This document shows, piece after piece, positions 38,370 through 52,199 of a stretch of 52,858 nucleotides of DNA. The notes under the pieces were generated by a model. The model saw only the letters and a program-made list of their open reading frames with translations. It was not told the DNA's origin and searched no databases. A program made the translations under genes and the position numbers. The stretch comes from Gemmatimonadaceae bacterium (GTDB taxonomy: Bacteria > Gemmatimonadota > Gemmatimonadetes > Gemmatimonadales > Gemmatimonadaceae): positions 1 to 52,858 of the forward strand of contig JADGQS010000006.1 of assembly GCA_017881585.1 (NCBI GenBank), read 5' to 3'. Every line of letters starts with the position of its first letter. The first letter of the stretch is position 1.

Positions 38370-39406
38370 CCTCATCGCAGGCCTTTCGCGTGGCACTCGT
38401 CGGGTGCGGGCGCATCAGCCGAAACCACTTCGACGCCATCGCGAAAGTCGACGGCCTCTCCGTGTCCGCGGTGTGCGACGTCGTCGGGCAGCGGGCGAAG
38501 GAAGCGGGTGAAAAGCTCGGCGTGCCCTGGTTCACGTCGTACGAGACGATGCTGCGCGAGGCACCGTGTGAGATCGTGACGGTCATGACGCCGAGCGGGC
38601 TTCATCCCGCGCACGGCATCCTCGCGGCGAGAGCCGCCAAGCACGTCGTGTGCGAAAAGCCGATGGCGATCACGCTGGCCTCGGCCGACGATCTCGTGCA
38701 TGCGTGCGACGACGCGAACGTCAAGCTGTTCGTGGTGAAGCAGAACCGGCTCAACCCGCCCGTGCAGCTCCTGAAGCGCGCGATGGACAAGGGACGGTTC
38801 GGCAAGATCTATCTCGCCAACACGACGGTCCGCTGGACGCGGCCGCAGGAATACTACGACCAGGCGCCCTGGCGCGGGACGTGGGAATTCGACGGCGGCG
38901 CCTTCATGAACCAGGCGTCACACTACGTCGACCTGATGCAGTGGCTCGTGGGCCCGGTCGAGAGCGTGATCGCCAAGACGGCGACGCTCGCGCGGAAGAT
39001 CGAGGCCGAAGACACGGGGGTCGCGGTGCTGCGATTCAGGAGCGGCGCTCTCGGCACGATCGAGGTGACGATGCTGACGTACCCGAAGAATCTCGAGGGG
39101 TCGATCACGATCCTCGGCGAGAAGGGGACGGCGAAAATCGGCGGGACGGCGGTCAACAAGGTCGAGCACTGGGAGTTCGCCGATGCCGACGCGGATGACG
39201 CACTGGTCGAGGCGTCGAATACGAATCCGACTTCGGTGTATGGATTCGGGCACGAGGGGTACTACAGGAACGTCCTCTCCGTGCTGCGTGGCGAGGCCGT
39301 GGCTGATACGGACGGGCGAGGAGGGCGGAAGTCGCTCGAGCTGATTCTCGGGATTTACCAGTCGGCTCGCACGGGGCGCGAGGTTCCGCTGCCGCTGAAG
39401 GCGTAG
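38366..39406 (+). CDS. Gfo/Idh/MocA oxidoreductase (WbpB/WlbA-like)
   Basis: [31 protein letters not shown] start overlapping the preceding gene. Confidence 0.87.
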   Translation: MTSSQAFRVALVGCGRISRNHFDAIAKVDGLSVSAVCDVVGQRAKEAGEKLGVPWFTSYETMLREAPCEIVTVMTPSGLHPAHGILAARAAKHVVCEKPMAITLASADDLVHACDDANVKLFVVKQNRLNPPVQLLKRAMDKGRFGKIYLANTTVRWTRPQEYYDQAPWRGTWEFDGGAFMNQASHYVDLMQWLVGPVESVIAKTATLARKIEAEDTGVAVLRFRSGALGTIEVTMLTYPKNLEGSITILGEKGTAKIGGTAVNKVEHWEFADADADDALVEASNTNPTSVYGFGHEGYYRNVLSVLRGEAVADTDGRGGRKSLELILGIYQSARTGREVPLPLKA

Positions 39407-39420
39407 GGAAATACAAAAAA

Positions 39421-39475
39421 AGCGTTACCACGGAGCACACGGAAAACGGCAAAGGCGACAACTGGTGGTAACGCT
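39421..39475. repeat. Inverted repeat between convergent genes, possibly related to the heptamer hairpins
   Basis: AGCGTTACCAC ... GTGGTAACGCT (11 bp perfect). Confidence 0.7.
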
Positions 39476-39488
39476 GTTGCCGTTGTCT

Positions 39489-40379
39489 TTAGGCCGACAC
39501 TACGCGCAACGCTCCGGGTAAGCACACGACCTCGAGTTCTGCGGTCTTCGCCTGACGGTGTTCGCCGTCGGTCTCGTATGCGGGCGGCGCGTCAAAAGTC
39601 AGCGTGAAGTTTGACGCTTGTTCTACGTTCACGCCGGACATCGCGCCGTGCGTCCCCTTCACGGCCGCCGCAAAGAGCCGCAGCCGGCGGAGCGCGGGTG
39701 CGTCATGAATCGCGATCGCGTCCAGCTTCCCGTCGAATAGCGATGCTGCCGGCGCGATCTTGAACGCTCCGCCGAAGTTCCTCGCGTTGGCGATGACCAG
39801 CATGAGGTGCCGCGAGTTCCCGCGCTGCCGGGCGTGCGACCCCACGTCGATGTCCACACCGCCGTACCCTACGATCTGCCGCAGCGCCGAGTAGAGGTAC
39901 AGGGCATCGCCGCGCAGCCACGTGATGCGCGCGACGTCCTCGAGCACGGCGATGTCGAAGCCGAAGCCCGCGATGTTCAGGAAGTACCGATCCTCGATGC
40001 GCCCGACGTCCACGCGCACGTCGGGTCCCTCCACCGCGAGGCGGGCGGTAAGCGGAATGTCACGCATCGGCGCGCCGACGGTCTTCGCGAAGTCGTTGCC
40101 GGTGCCCGCCGCGATCAGCGCGAGACGGCAATCGGCGCGCGACGCGATGATCGCGTTCGCGACGTTCCCCCACGTGCCGTCGCCGCCCACCGCGACGAGC
40201 GTCGTGAACCCCTCGTCGATCGCCCGCCGTGCGACGGCGCGCTCGTCCTCGCGCGCCTCGGTCGTCCGCACGTCGCCGACGCCGACGGCGGCGAACGCCT
40301 CGCGCACCGCGGGCAGTGTGCGCGCCCCGCGCCCCCTGCCGGCTGCCGGGTTCACGATCACGCACACCCTCCCCGGCAT
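39489..40379 (-). CDS. Diacylglycerol/sphingosine kinase-family lipid kinase
   Basis: VIVNPAAGRGRG, VAVGGDGTWGNVANAI, AAGTGNDFAKT. Confidence 0.88.
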   Translation of the reverse strand: MPGRVCVIVNPAAGRGRGARTLPAVREAFAAVGVGDVRTTEAREDERAVARRAIDEGFTTLVAVGGDGTWGNVANAIIASRADCRLALIAAGTGNDFAKTVGAPMRDIPLTARLAVEGPDVRVDVGRIEDRYFLNIAGFGFDIAVLEDVARITWLRGDALYLYSALRQIVGYGGVDIDVGSHARQRGNSRHLMLVIANARNFGGAFKIAPAASLFDGKLDAIAIHDAPALRRLRLFAAAVKGTHGAMSGVNVEQASNFTLTFDAPPAYETDGEHRQAKTAELEVVCLPGALRVVSA

Positions 40380-41089
40380 CAGACGGCCGCGGTGGCCAGC
40401 GTTTCGAGCGGGTGGAACGTCTGCAGGCCGTCGCGCATCCAGAGCTCGCGGAACGGCATCGTGTTCACGCCGTCGCGGTCGATGGCGGCCGTGAACGCGT
40501 GCGGGTGGATGGTGATGTCGCCGCGCTCCTCTTCGTTCTCGCTGAACTCGGCGTCCATGACGATCGTGGACATGTACGACCCATCCGCGTCGTGCATGAA
40601 ACACTGGTAGCGGTGCGAGACCTGTTCCCAGTCGTAATCGGTGATCCGCATGTCGATGATCGGCCGCCCGCCGTGCGCCGCGGCGATGCGGATCTCGTCG
40701 GCCCGCGCGTCGAACGAGAGATCGATGTTCTCCATGAAGTGCGGCAGGTGCCAGCGCGCGATCGCGTGATCGCGCGCGGCCTTCGTGGTCGTGCCGAGCA
40801 GGAACGGATAGAAGGCGGAGCGGGGGAGGAGCGCGCCCGGCTCCACGCGCGGCATCACGAGCACGGAAAGGATCAGCTCGCCGTACTCGCCCACCATCGA
40901 CTTGTGAAAATCGAACGCCATCACGGAGAACACGCTCTGCCCGTGATGCGGCTCCACCGGGTGCAGGTGCGGCGGAAGGATCTTGCGCGCGTTGGCGGTC
41001 GGAAACTCGAAGAACCCGCCGATCGCGTGCCGGAAATGGTACTTGACGAATTCCGGCGAGGCGCCACCGGCGCCGTTCGTACCGCTCAT
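40379..41089 (-). CDS. Acetoacetate-decarboxylase-fold protein
   Basis: Single in-frame ORF; YGELILSVLVMPRV and overall pattern resemble ADC; overlaps both neighbours by ATGA-type junctions. Confidence 0.55.
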   Translation of the reverse strand: MSGTNGAGGASPEFVKYHFRHAIGGFFEFPTANARKILPPHLHPVEPHHGQSVFSVMAFDFHKSMVGEYGELILSVLVMPRVEPGALLPRSAFYPFLLGTTTKAARDHAIARWHLPHFMENIDLSFDARADEIRIAAAHGGRPIIDMRITDYDWEQVSHRYQCFMHDADGSYMSTIVMDAEFSENEEERGDITIHPHAFTAAIDRDGVNTMPFRELWMRDGLQTFHPLETLATAAV

Positions 41090-42399
41090 CGCATGCCCTC
41101 CGCCTGCAGCACGTCGCTCAGGATGGTGGCGGCCTCGTCGAGCTGCTGCGACGTGTGCACGGCGGAGATCGAAATGCGGAAGCGTGAGCGATTCTTGGCC
41201 ACTGCGGGATAGATGATGGGTTGGAGATAGAGCCCGGCCCGCTGCAGTGCCCGGGCGATTCCGAAAATTTTGCGGTCGTTGCGGATCATGATCGGGATGA
41301 TCTGCGACGTGGATTCGCCGACGTCGATGCCGGCCTCCGCGAGCAGCCCGCGCATGTGCGCGACGTTCGACCAGAGGGTTTCCCGGAGCTGCGGCTCGCG
41401 TTCCGCGATGTGCAGCGCCTGGAGCACGCCCGCCGACACCGCGGGAGCGAGCGCGCACGAGAACACGCGCGACCGCGCGAATCCCATCAGGTAGTTGTAC
41501 AGCGACTGCGAGCCCGCGACGAATCCGCCCATGCCGCCGAGCGCCTTCGAGAAGGTGCCGACGTGGATGTCGATGTCGTCCTCGACTCCGTACTTCTCGG
41601 CGACGCCGCGCCCTGCCTTGCCGTAGAGGAAGCTCGAGTGCGCCTCGTCGATCATGATGCGTGCGTCGTGACGCTTCGCGACCTCCACGATTTCGGGGAG
41701 CCGCGCTTCGTCGCCGTCCATCGAGTAGACGCCCTCGACGATCACGAGCCGCTTGCCGCTCGTGCCGCTCAGCTTCTTCTCGAGATCGTCGGGCCGGTTG
41801 TGCCTGAAGAAACGGACGTTCGCCTTCGAGAGGATGGCGCCGTCGACGATGCTCGCGTGGACGTTCTGGTCCATGATGACCCAGTCGCCCGGGCGCATCA
41901 GCGCCGAAATGAGCCCCACGTTCGTGCTGTAGCCGGTGGGGAACACCATCGCGGCGTCCTTCTGCTTGAACTTCGCGATCGCCTTCTCGAGCTGCACGTG
42001 GATTTCCATCGTGCCGCTGAGGATCGGCGATCCCGCCGCGCCGAGCCCGTACTGGTCGAGCGCCTGCTTGGCCGCGTCGATGACTTCGGGGTGATACGAG
42101 AGACCGAGGTAGTTGTACGACGCCAGGTTCAGCAGATGGAGCCGCTCGTGTCCCATCTGCTCTTCCAGGTCGATCCGCGGGCCCGGAGGCGTCGACATCG
42201 GCTGCGAATACAGGTAGTAGCCGTTGTTCCGCGCGTGCCCGTACCACCACTCGTTGTACGGATCGAAAATCGCGAAAATATCGTCGCTGGACGAGTAGTA
42301 GAAATTGCTGTAATCGAAGTCCGCAATGCCGCCTGGTGGTGCGGCGGCAACGCTCGGTTGTGGTCCGGGAGGCATGGTGCTCGAGATTCGTGTCGCCAT
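41086..42399 (-). CDS. Alpha-oxoamine synthase family PLP enzyme, serine palmitoyltransferase-like
   Basis: LLNLASYNYLGLSYHPEV, GAAGSPILSGTMEIHVQLE, DEAHSSFLYGKAGRG, GTFSKALGGMGGF. Confidence 0.82.
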   Translation of the reverse strand: MATRISSTMPPGPQPSVAAAPPGGIADFDYSNFYYSSSDDIFAIFDPYNEWWYGHARNNGYYLYSQPMSTPPGPRIDLEEQMGHERLHLLNLASYNYLGLSYHPEVIDAAKQALDQYGLGAAGSPILSGTMEIHVQLEKAIAKFKQKDAAMVFPTGYSTNVGLISALMRPGDWVIMDQNVHASIVDGAILSKANVRFFRHNRPDDLEKKLSGTSGKRLVIVEGVYSMDGDEARLPEIVEVAKRHDARIMIDEAHSSFLYGKAGRGVAEKYGVEDDIDIHVGTFSKALGGMGGFVAGSQSLYNYLMGFARSRVFSCALAPAVSAGVLQALHIAEREPQLRETLWSNVAHMRGLLAEAGIDVGESTSQIIPIMIRNDRKIFGIARALQRAGLYLQPIIYPAVAKNRSRFRISISAVHTSQQLDEAATILSDVLQAEGMR

Positions 42400-42595
42400 G
42401 GGTGGGTTGTTCTCCGTGGTGCGGCCGGATCTTCGGTTCACGGCGCTCAATGTAACGGCGGTATTATACCCTGTGTGCCGCGCTGAAACCACGATCCATG
42501 GAGTTCGTTGACTTCCTCCATGCGTAACGCGAGCTTTGATAGTTTCGTTGCACGCAAATGCTTCATCAGAATATCACAAAACTGACCAAATAGAC

Positions 42596-43708
42596 ATGCC
42601 AGTACCATTGCTCGACCTGCGCGCCCAGCACGCCACCATCCGGGAATCGGTCCTCGCGGCGATGCTGCCCGTGGTGGACGACCAGGCCTTCATCCTCGGA
42701 CAGCCCGTCGTCCAACTGGAGGCGGAGGTCGCGGCGCTCTCCAATACGAAGTTCGCCGTGGGCTGCGCCAACGGCACCGACGCCCTGCTGATCGCGATGC
42801 GCGCGCTCGACGTCGGCCGGGATGACGAAGTGATTACAACGCCGTTCACCTTCTTCGCCACGGCCGGCACGATTCACAACGTCGGCGCAAAGCCCGTGTT
42901 CGTCGACATCGACCCGAAGACCTATAACATCCGCCCCGATCTGGCCGCCGCCGCCGTCACCTCCAGGACGAAGGCGGTGATCCCGGTCGATCTCTTCGGG
43001 CAGATCGCCCAGATCGAGGAGATCCGTCGCCTGATGCCGCGCGTGCCGCTCATCGAGGATGCCGCGCAGTCGATCGGTGCGCGCCGCTCGATCGACGGCG
43101 AGTGGCGCATGGCGGGCGAAGTCGCCACGATCGGGACCTTCTCGTTCTTCCCCTCGAAGAACCTCGGCGGATACGGCGATGGCGGCATGATGGTCACGCA
43201 GGACGAGGCCATCTACCACCGCCTCATGCGCCTTCGCACGCACGGAAGCGTGAAGACCTACTTCCACGAGGAAGTCGGATACAACTCGCGACTCGACGCG
43301 CTGCAGGCCGCGGTCCTCAAGGCGAAGCTCCCGTTCCTCGCGAAGTGGAGCGCCAGGCGCCGCGAGAACGCCGCGTATTACAACGCCGCGTTCGCCGACG
43401 TCGCCGAGATCGGCACGCCGTTCGTCGAGCCGGCGAACGAGTCGATCTTCAACCAGTACACGATTCGCGTGCCGCGCCGCGACAAGTTCCGCGAGCACCT
43501 CAGCGCCAAGGGGATCGGGCACTCGGTCTACTATCCGCTGCCGCTGCACCTCCAGCCCTGCTTCGCGTACCTCGGCTACAAGGCCGGCGCGTGCCCGGAG
43601 TCGGAGAAGGCCGCGAACGAAGTCGTGTCGCTCCCGGTGTTCCCGGAGCTGACGCGCCCGCAGCTCGACGAAGTCATCGCGGCCGTACGCGGTTTCTTCG
43701 GCCGCTAA
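42596..43708 (+). CDS. DegT/DnrJ/EryC1/StrS aminotransferase (WbpE-like)
   Basis: EVITTPFTFFATAGTIHNVGAKPVFVDID, IEDAAQSIGA, FSFFPSKNLGGYGDGGM. Confidence 0.92.
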   Translation: MPVPLLDLRAQHATIRESVLAAMLPVVDDQAFILGQPVVQLEAEVAALSNTKFAVGCANGTDALLIAMRALDVGRDDEVITTPFTFFATAGTIHNVGAKPVFVDIDPKTYNIRPDLAAAAVTSRTKAVIPVDLFGQIAQIEEIRRLMPRVPLIEDAAQSIGARRSIDGEWRMAGEVATIGTFSFFPSKNLGGYGDGGMMVTQDEAIYHRLMRLRTHGSVKTYFHEEVGYNSRLDALQAAVLKAKLPFLAKWSARRRENAAYYNAAFADVAEIGTPFVEPANESIFNQYTIRVPRRDKFREHLSAKGIGHSVYYPLPLHLQPCFAYLGYKAGACPESEKAANEVVSLPVFPELTRPQLDEVIAAVRGFFGR

Positions 43709-43718
43709 GGAGATTACA

Positions 43719-45065
43719 GTGGCCGACACGGGCTCGATCAAGACGCGCCTGCTCTCGAAGCTCGCGGACCGCTCCGCCGTGACGGCGGTGATCGGTCTCG
43801 GCTACGTCGGACTCCCGCTCGCGATGGAGTTCTGCGACGCCGGGTTCACCGTGATCGGCTACGACATCACGCAGTCGCTCGTCGACCAGCTCATGAAGGG
43901 CGTCTCGCACATCCAGGACGTGCCGTCGAGCCAGGTCGCCGCGCATGTGAAGAGCGGAAAGTTCGTCGCGACCACCGACGAGGCCGCGATCGCGCGCGCC
44001 GATACGATCTCCATCGCCGTGCCGACGCCGCTCGCGAAGACGCGCGACCCCGACATGTCGTACGTGATCGCGGCCGCCGAAGCCGTCGCCCGCCACGCGC
44101 ACCAGGGCCTGCTGGTCGTGCTCGAGAGCACCACGTATCCGGGCACGACGCGCGACGTGATGCAGCCGCGCCTGGAAAAGCTCGGCCTGGTGATCGGCGC
44201 GGACGTGTTCCTCGCGTTCTCGCCCGAGCGCGTCGATCCGGGCAATCCCACCTGGCACACGAAGAACACGCCCAAGGTGCTCGGCGGCATCACGCCCGCG
44301 TGCACCGAGGTCGCGGCCGCGCTCTACGGCACGTGCATCGACCGCATCGTGTCCGTGTCGTCGCCGGAAGCGGCCGAGCTCACCAAGCTGCTCGAGAACA
44401 CCTTCCGCTCGGTGAACATCGGGCTCGTGAACGAGATGGCGATCATCTGCGACCGCCTCGGCGTGGACGTGTGGGAAGTCATCGAGGCCGCCGCGACCAA
44501 GCCATTCGGCTTCATGAAGTTCACGCCCGGCCCCGGCATCGGCGGGCACTGCATTCCGCTCGACCCGCACTATCTCGCGTGGAAGATGCGGACGCTGAAC
44601 TACAAGACGCGCTTCATCGACCTCGCGAGCGAAATCAACAGCGCGATGCCCGACGTCGTCGTGAACAAGGTGTCGCTCGCGCTCAACGATGAACGCAAGG
44701 CCGTGCGCGGGAGCCGCGTGCTCGTGCTCGGCGTCGCGTACAAGAAGGACATCGAGGACATGCGCGAGAGTCCCGCGCTCGACGTGATCCGCCTGCTCGA
44801 GGAACATGGCGCCGAGGTGGCGTACCACGATCCGCACGTCCCGCGCTACAAGGAGGACGGCCACGAGCGAATCAGCGTCGCGCTCACTGACGACGTGCTT
44901 GCACGCGCCGACGCGGTCGTGATCGTCACCGACCACTCGGCCGTCGACTATCAGCGTCTCGTCGACAAGGCGTCGCTCGTCGTCGACACGCGCAACGCGC
45001 TCGCCAGGACGAAGCGTTCCCGGGCGCGCATCGTCTCGCTCACTCCGAGAGCCCCGCACGCATGA
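43719..45065 (+). CDS. Nucleotide sugar dehydrogenase (UDP-GlcNAc 6-dehydrogenase WbpA-like)
   Basis: VIGLGYVGLPLAMEFCDAGF; PGPGIGGHCIPLDPHYLAW; GTG start. Confidence 0.88.
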   Translation: MADTGSIKTRLLSKLADRSAVTAVIGLGYVGLPLAMEFCDAGFTVIGYDITQSLVDQLMKGVSHIQDVPSSQVAAHVKSGKFVATTDEAAIARADTISIAVPTPLAKTRDPDMSYVIAAAEAVARHAHQGLLVVLESTTYPGTTRDVMQPRLEKLGLVIGADVFLAFSPERVDPGNPTWHTKNTPKVLGGITPACTEVAAALYGTCIDRIVSVSSPEAAELTKLLENTFRSVNIGLVNEMAIICDRLGVDVWEVIEAAATKPFGFMKFTPGPGIGGHCIPLDPHYLAWKMRTLNYKTRFIDLASEINSAMPDVVVNKVSLALNDERKAVRGSRVLVLGVAYKKDIEDMRESPALDVIRLLEEHGAEVAYHDPHVPRYKEDGHERISVALTDDVLARADAVVIVTDHSAVDYQRLVDKASLVVDTRNALARTKRSRARIVSLTPRAPHA

Positions 45066-46369
45066 ACATCACCGTGGTGGGCACCGGATACGTGGGTCTC
45101 GTCGCGGGCGCATGCCTCGCCGAGACGGGAAGCCAGGTCGTCTGCGCCGACGTCGATCGGGCGAAGATCGACGGGCTCAAGCGGAACGTGCTCCCGATCT
45201 ACGAACCCGGTCTCGACTCCCTCGTGGAGCGCAACCAGGCGCAGGGCCGGCTGGCGTTCACGACGGACGTCGCGGCCGCGGTCGCTTCCGCCGAGGTCGT
45301 CTTCATCGCCGTGGGCACGCCGCCCGACGAGGACGGCTCGGCCGACCTCCGGCACGTGCTCGCGGTCGCGGAGACGATCGGCAGGAACCAGAAGCGCGAG
45401 CTCGTCGTCGTGACGAAGTCCACGGTCCCGGTCGGCACCGCGGAGAAGGTGCAGGCGGCCGTCGCGATGCACGCGAAGCTGCCGTTTCACGTCGTGTCGA
45501 ACCCCGAGTTCCTGAAGGAGGGCGCGGCGGTCGACGACTTCATGAAGCCCGATCGCGTCGTGCTCGGCGTGGAAAGCGATTTCGCGCGCAGCGTCATGGC
45601 CGAGCTGTACGCGCCGTTCGTGCGCACGGGAAAACCGATCATCTTCATGGACGTCCCGTCGGCCGAGATGACGAAGTACGCCGCAAACGCGATGCTCGCC
45701 ACGCGCATCTCGTTCATGAACGAGATCGCGAACCTGTGCGAGAAGGTCGGCGCGAACGTGGATCTCGTGCGGAAGGGAATTGGCAGCGACGCCCGCATCG
45801 GGCCGTCGTTCCTGTTCCCGGGGCCCGGGTACGGCGGATCGTGCTTCCCGAAGGACGTGCAGGCGCTGATGCGCACCTCGGACGACGTCGGCGCGCCGAT
45901 GCTGGTGCTGCAGGCGGTGGAAAAGGCCAACGACCGCCAGAAGCACCGGCTGTTCGGGAAGCTCAGCGCCGTGCTCGGTTCGTCGATCAAGGGCGCGCGC
46001 ATCGCCATCTGGGGTCTCGCGTTCAAGGCGCAGACCGACGACATGCGCGAATCTCCCGCGCTGACGCTCATCGAGGAACTGCTCGGCGCCGGCGCGACCG
46101 TGGTGGCGCACGATCCGGCCGCGATGCACGAGGGCGAGCGCCGCCTCGGCAAGCGGATCGCGTTCGCGAAAACGAATTACGAGGCGCTCGCGGGCGCCGA
46201 CGCGCTCGTGGTCGTCACGGACTGGAACGAGTACCGCTTCCCGGATTTCGCGCGCATCAAGAGCGCGCTCAGCAAGCCGGTGGTGATCGACGGCCGCAAT
46301 CTCTACGACCCTGCGAAGATGCGGGCGCTCGGCTTCACCTATCGCTCGCTCGGGCGGGGGCGCGAGTGA
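45062..46369 (+). CDS. ugd: UDP-glucose 6-dehydrogenase
   Basis: [35 protein letters not shown]. Confidence 0.92.
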   Translation: MNITVVGTGYVGLVAGACLAETGSQVVCADVDRAKIDGLKRNVLPIYEPGLDSLVERNQAQGRLAFTTDVAAAVASAEVVFIAVGTPPDEDGSADLRHVLAVAETIGRNQKRELVVVTKSTVPVGTAEKVQAAVAMHAKLPFHVVSNPEFLKEGAAVDDFMKPDRVVLGVESDFARSVMAELYAPFVRTGKPIIFMDVPSAEMTKYAANAMLATRISFMNEIANLCEKVGANVDLVRKGIGSDARIGPSFLFPGPGYGGSCFPKDVQALMRTSDDVGAPMLVLQAVEKANDRQKHRLFGKLSAVLGSSIKGARIAIWGLAFKAQTDDMRESPALTLIEELLGAGATVVAHDPAAMHEGERRLGKRIAFAKTNYEALAGADALVVVTDWNEYRFPDFARIKSALSKPVVIDGRNLYDPAKMRALGFTYRSLGRGRE

Positions 46370-46376
46370 AAACGCC

Positions 46377-47365
<989 letters not shown>

Positions 47366-47369
<4 letters not shown>

Positions 47370-48190
47370 CGCGTTCGTCCACCGTGGTGCGCGCCGCCGT
47401 CCTGGTGGCGACGCTCACCGTTGCGGCCGCGTGCCGTCCCGGATTCCAGCCGCGCGGCTACGCGTCGAGCGGCAAGCTGTTCGATGCGTCGCTCGCGGAG
47501 TACAGGAAGAAGAACTACGACAATGCCGTCACGGGCTTCGAGCGGCTGACGCTCGATCTCTCGGCGCGCGACACCCTGCTGCCGCTCGCGCACTGGTACC
47601 TGGCCCACGCGCACGAGATGAAGGTGGAGCACCTGCTTGCGGCGTCCAGCTATGCGCGCCTCGCGGAATCGTTCCCGGACGACTCGCTCGCTCCGGTCGC
47701 GCTGCTGCTCGCCGGCCACTCGTACGCGGCGCTCTGGCACAGGCCCGATCTCGACGCCACCTACGGCGACCTCGCGCAGATCCAGTACCGGCAGCTCGCC
47801 GCGATCTACCCCGACTCGCCCCAGCGGAAGGCGGCTGACAGCTCGTCGCGGGCGATCGACGAGAAGAAGGCGCTGAAGGACTACGGCGTGGGCATGCACT
47901 ACGTGCGCCGCAAGGCGTTCGAGTCCGCGCTCATCTACTTCAAGGACGTCGTCAAGAACTACCCGATGACGAAGGTCGCGCACGACGCCTTGATGGAGAT
48001 GGTCGTGGTGTACCGCCGGCCGGAGCTGAAGTACCTGCCTGAGGCCGCCGAGACCTGCGTCACGCTGCGCACGGCGTACGCGGGGGAAGCCGCGATCGCG
48101 GCGCTCTGTCCGGGCGTCGTTCCCGCGGATTCGGCGGGGGTCAAGGTGAAACCGCCGGCGGCGGTGCCCACCAAGAAACCTGCGCGCTGA
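47366..48190 (+). CDS. BamD-like outer-membrane assembly lipoprotein (TPR)
   Basis: Lipobox-like AAACRPG; TPR pattern ending in [16 protein letters not shown] and [22 protein letters not shown]. Confidence 0.78.
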
Positions 48191-48212
48191 CGTTCTTCGT
48201 AGGTTCCAGCCC

Positions 48213-48782
48213 ATGCGCATCGGCATCTTCGGCGGCACCTTCGATCCACCCCACATCGGTCATCTCCTGGCCGCCAGCGACGCGTACGAGGCGCTGGGGC
48301 TGGATCGAGTCCTGTTCGTGCCGGCGGCAGGCCAGCCGCTGAAGGCGGCCGTCGTGGCATCCCCGGCTGACCGCTTGGCCATGGTCGAACGGCTCGTGGA
48401 AGGCGACGCGCGCTTCGCGGCGGACCCCATCGAAATCGAGCGGGGCGGGTTATCTTACACGGTTGACACGCTTCGGGCCTTTCATGACCGCTGGAAGTCG
48501 GACGGGGCCTTGGCTCTGGTCTTGCTTCTTGGAGCGGATGCGGCGGCGACGCTGCCGCAGTGGCGTGAGCCGGCCGACGTGGCCTCGCTCGCGGAAGTCG
48601 TCGTGCTGAGGCGCGCGGGCGGGGCGGAGACCCCTCCGGCGACGGGAAGAGCGATCGAAACGAGGCGCGTGGACGTGTCGTCGACGGAGATCCGTGCGCG
48701 GGTGCGCGCGGGAAAGTCGATCCGCGGATTCGTGCCTGAGCCGGTGGCCGCTTACATCGAGGGTCGGCGGCTGTACCGGTAG
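48213..48782 (+). CDS. nadD: Nicotinate-nucleotide adenylyltransferase
   Basis: MRIGIFGGTFDPPHIGHLLAA; DVSSTEIRARVRAG. Confidence 0.93.
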   Translation: MRIGIFGGTFDPPHIGHLLAASDAYEALGLDRVLFVPAAGQPLKAAVVASPADRLAMVERLVEGDARFAADPIEIERGGLSYTVDTLRAFHDRWKSDGALALVLLLGADAAATLPQWREPADVASLAEVVVLRRAGGAETPPATGRAIETRRVDVSSTEIRARVRAGKSIRGFVPEPVAAYIEGRRLYR

Positions 48783-48798
48783 AGGAGCCCAATCGGGA

Positions 48799-52062
<3,264 letters not shown>

Positions 52063-52064
52063 CC

Positions 52065-52106
52065 GAAGATGGAAGATGGAAGATGGAAGATGGAAGATGG
52101 AAGATG
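52065..52106 (+). repeat. Perfect heptamer tandem array, GAAGATG x6
   Basis: Six contiguous identical GAAGATG units, two nt after the secA stop. Confidence 0.95.
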
Positions 52107-52199
52107 AAAGGCGGTGCGCGGGCGGGACGACTTCCAAATTCGACATGGCTGCGGTTATTCGATGACGCGGAGGGCATGCACCGGGCGTAGACTCGGCGC

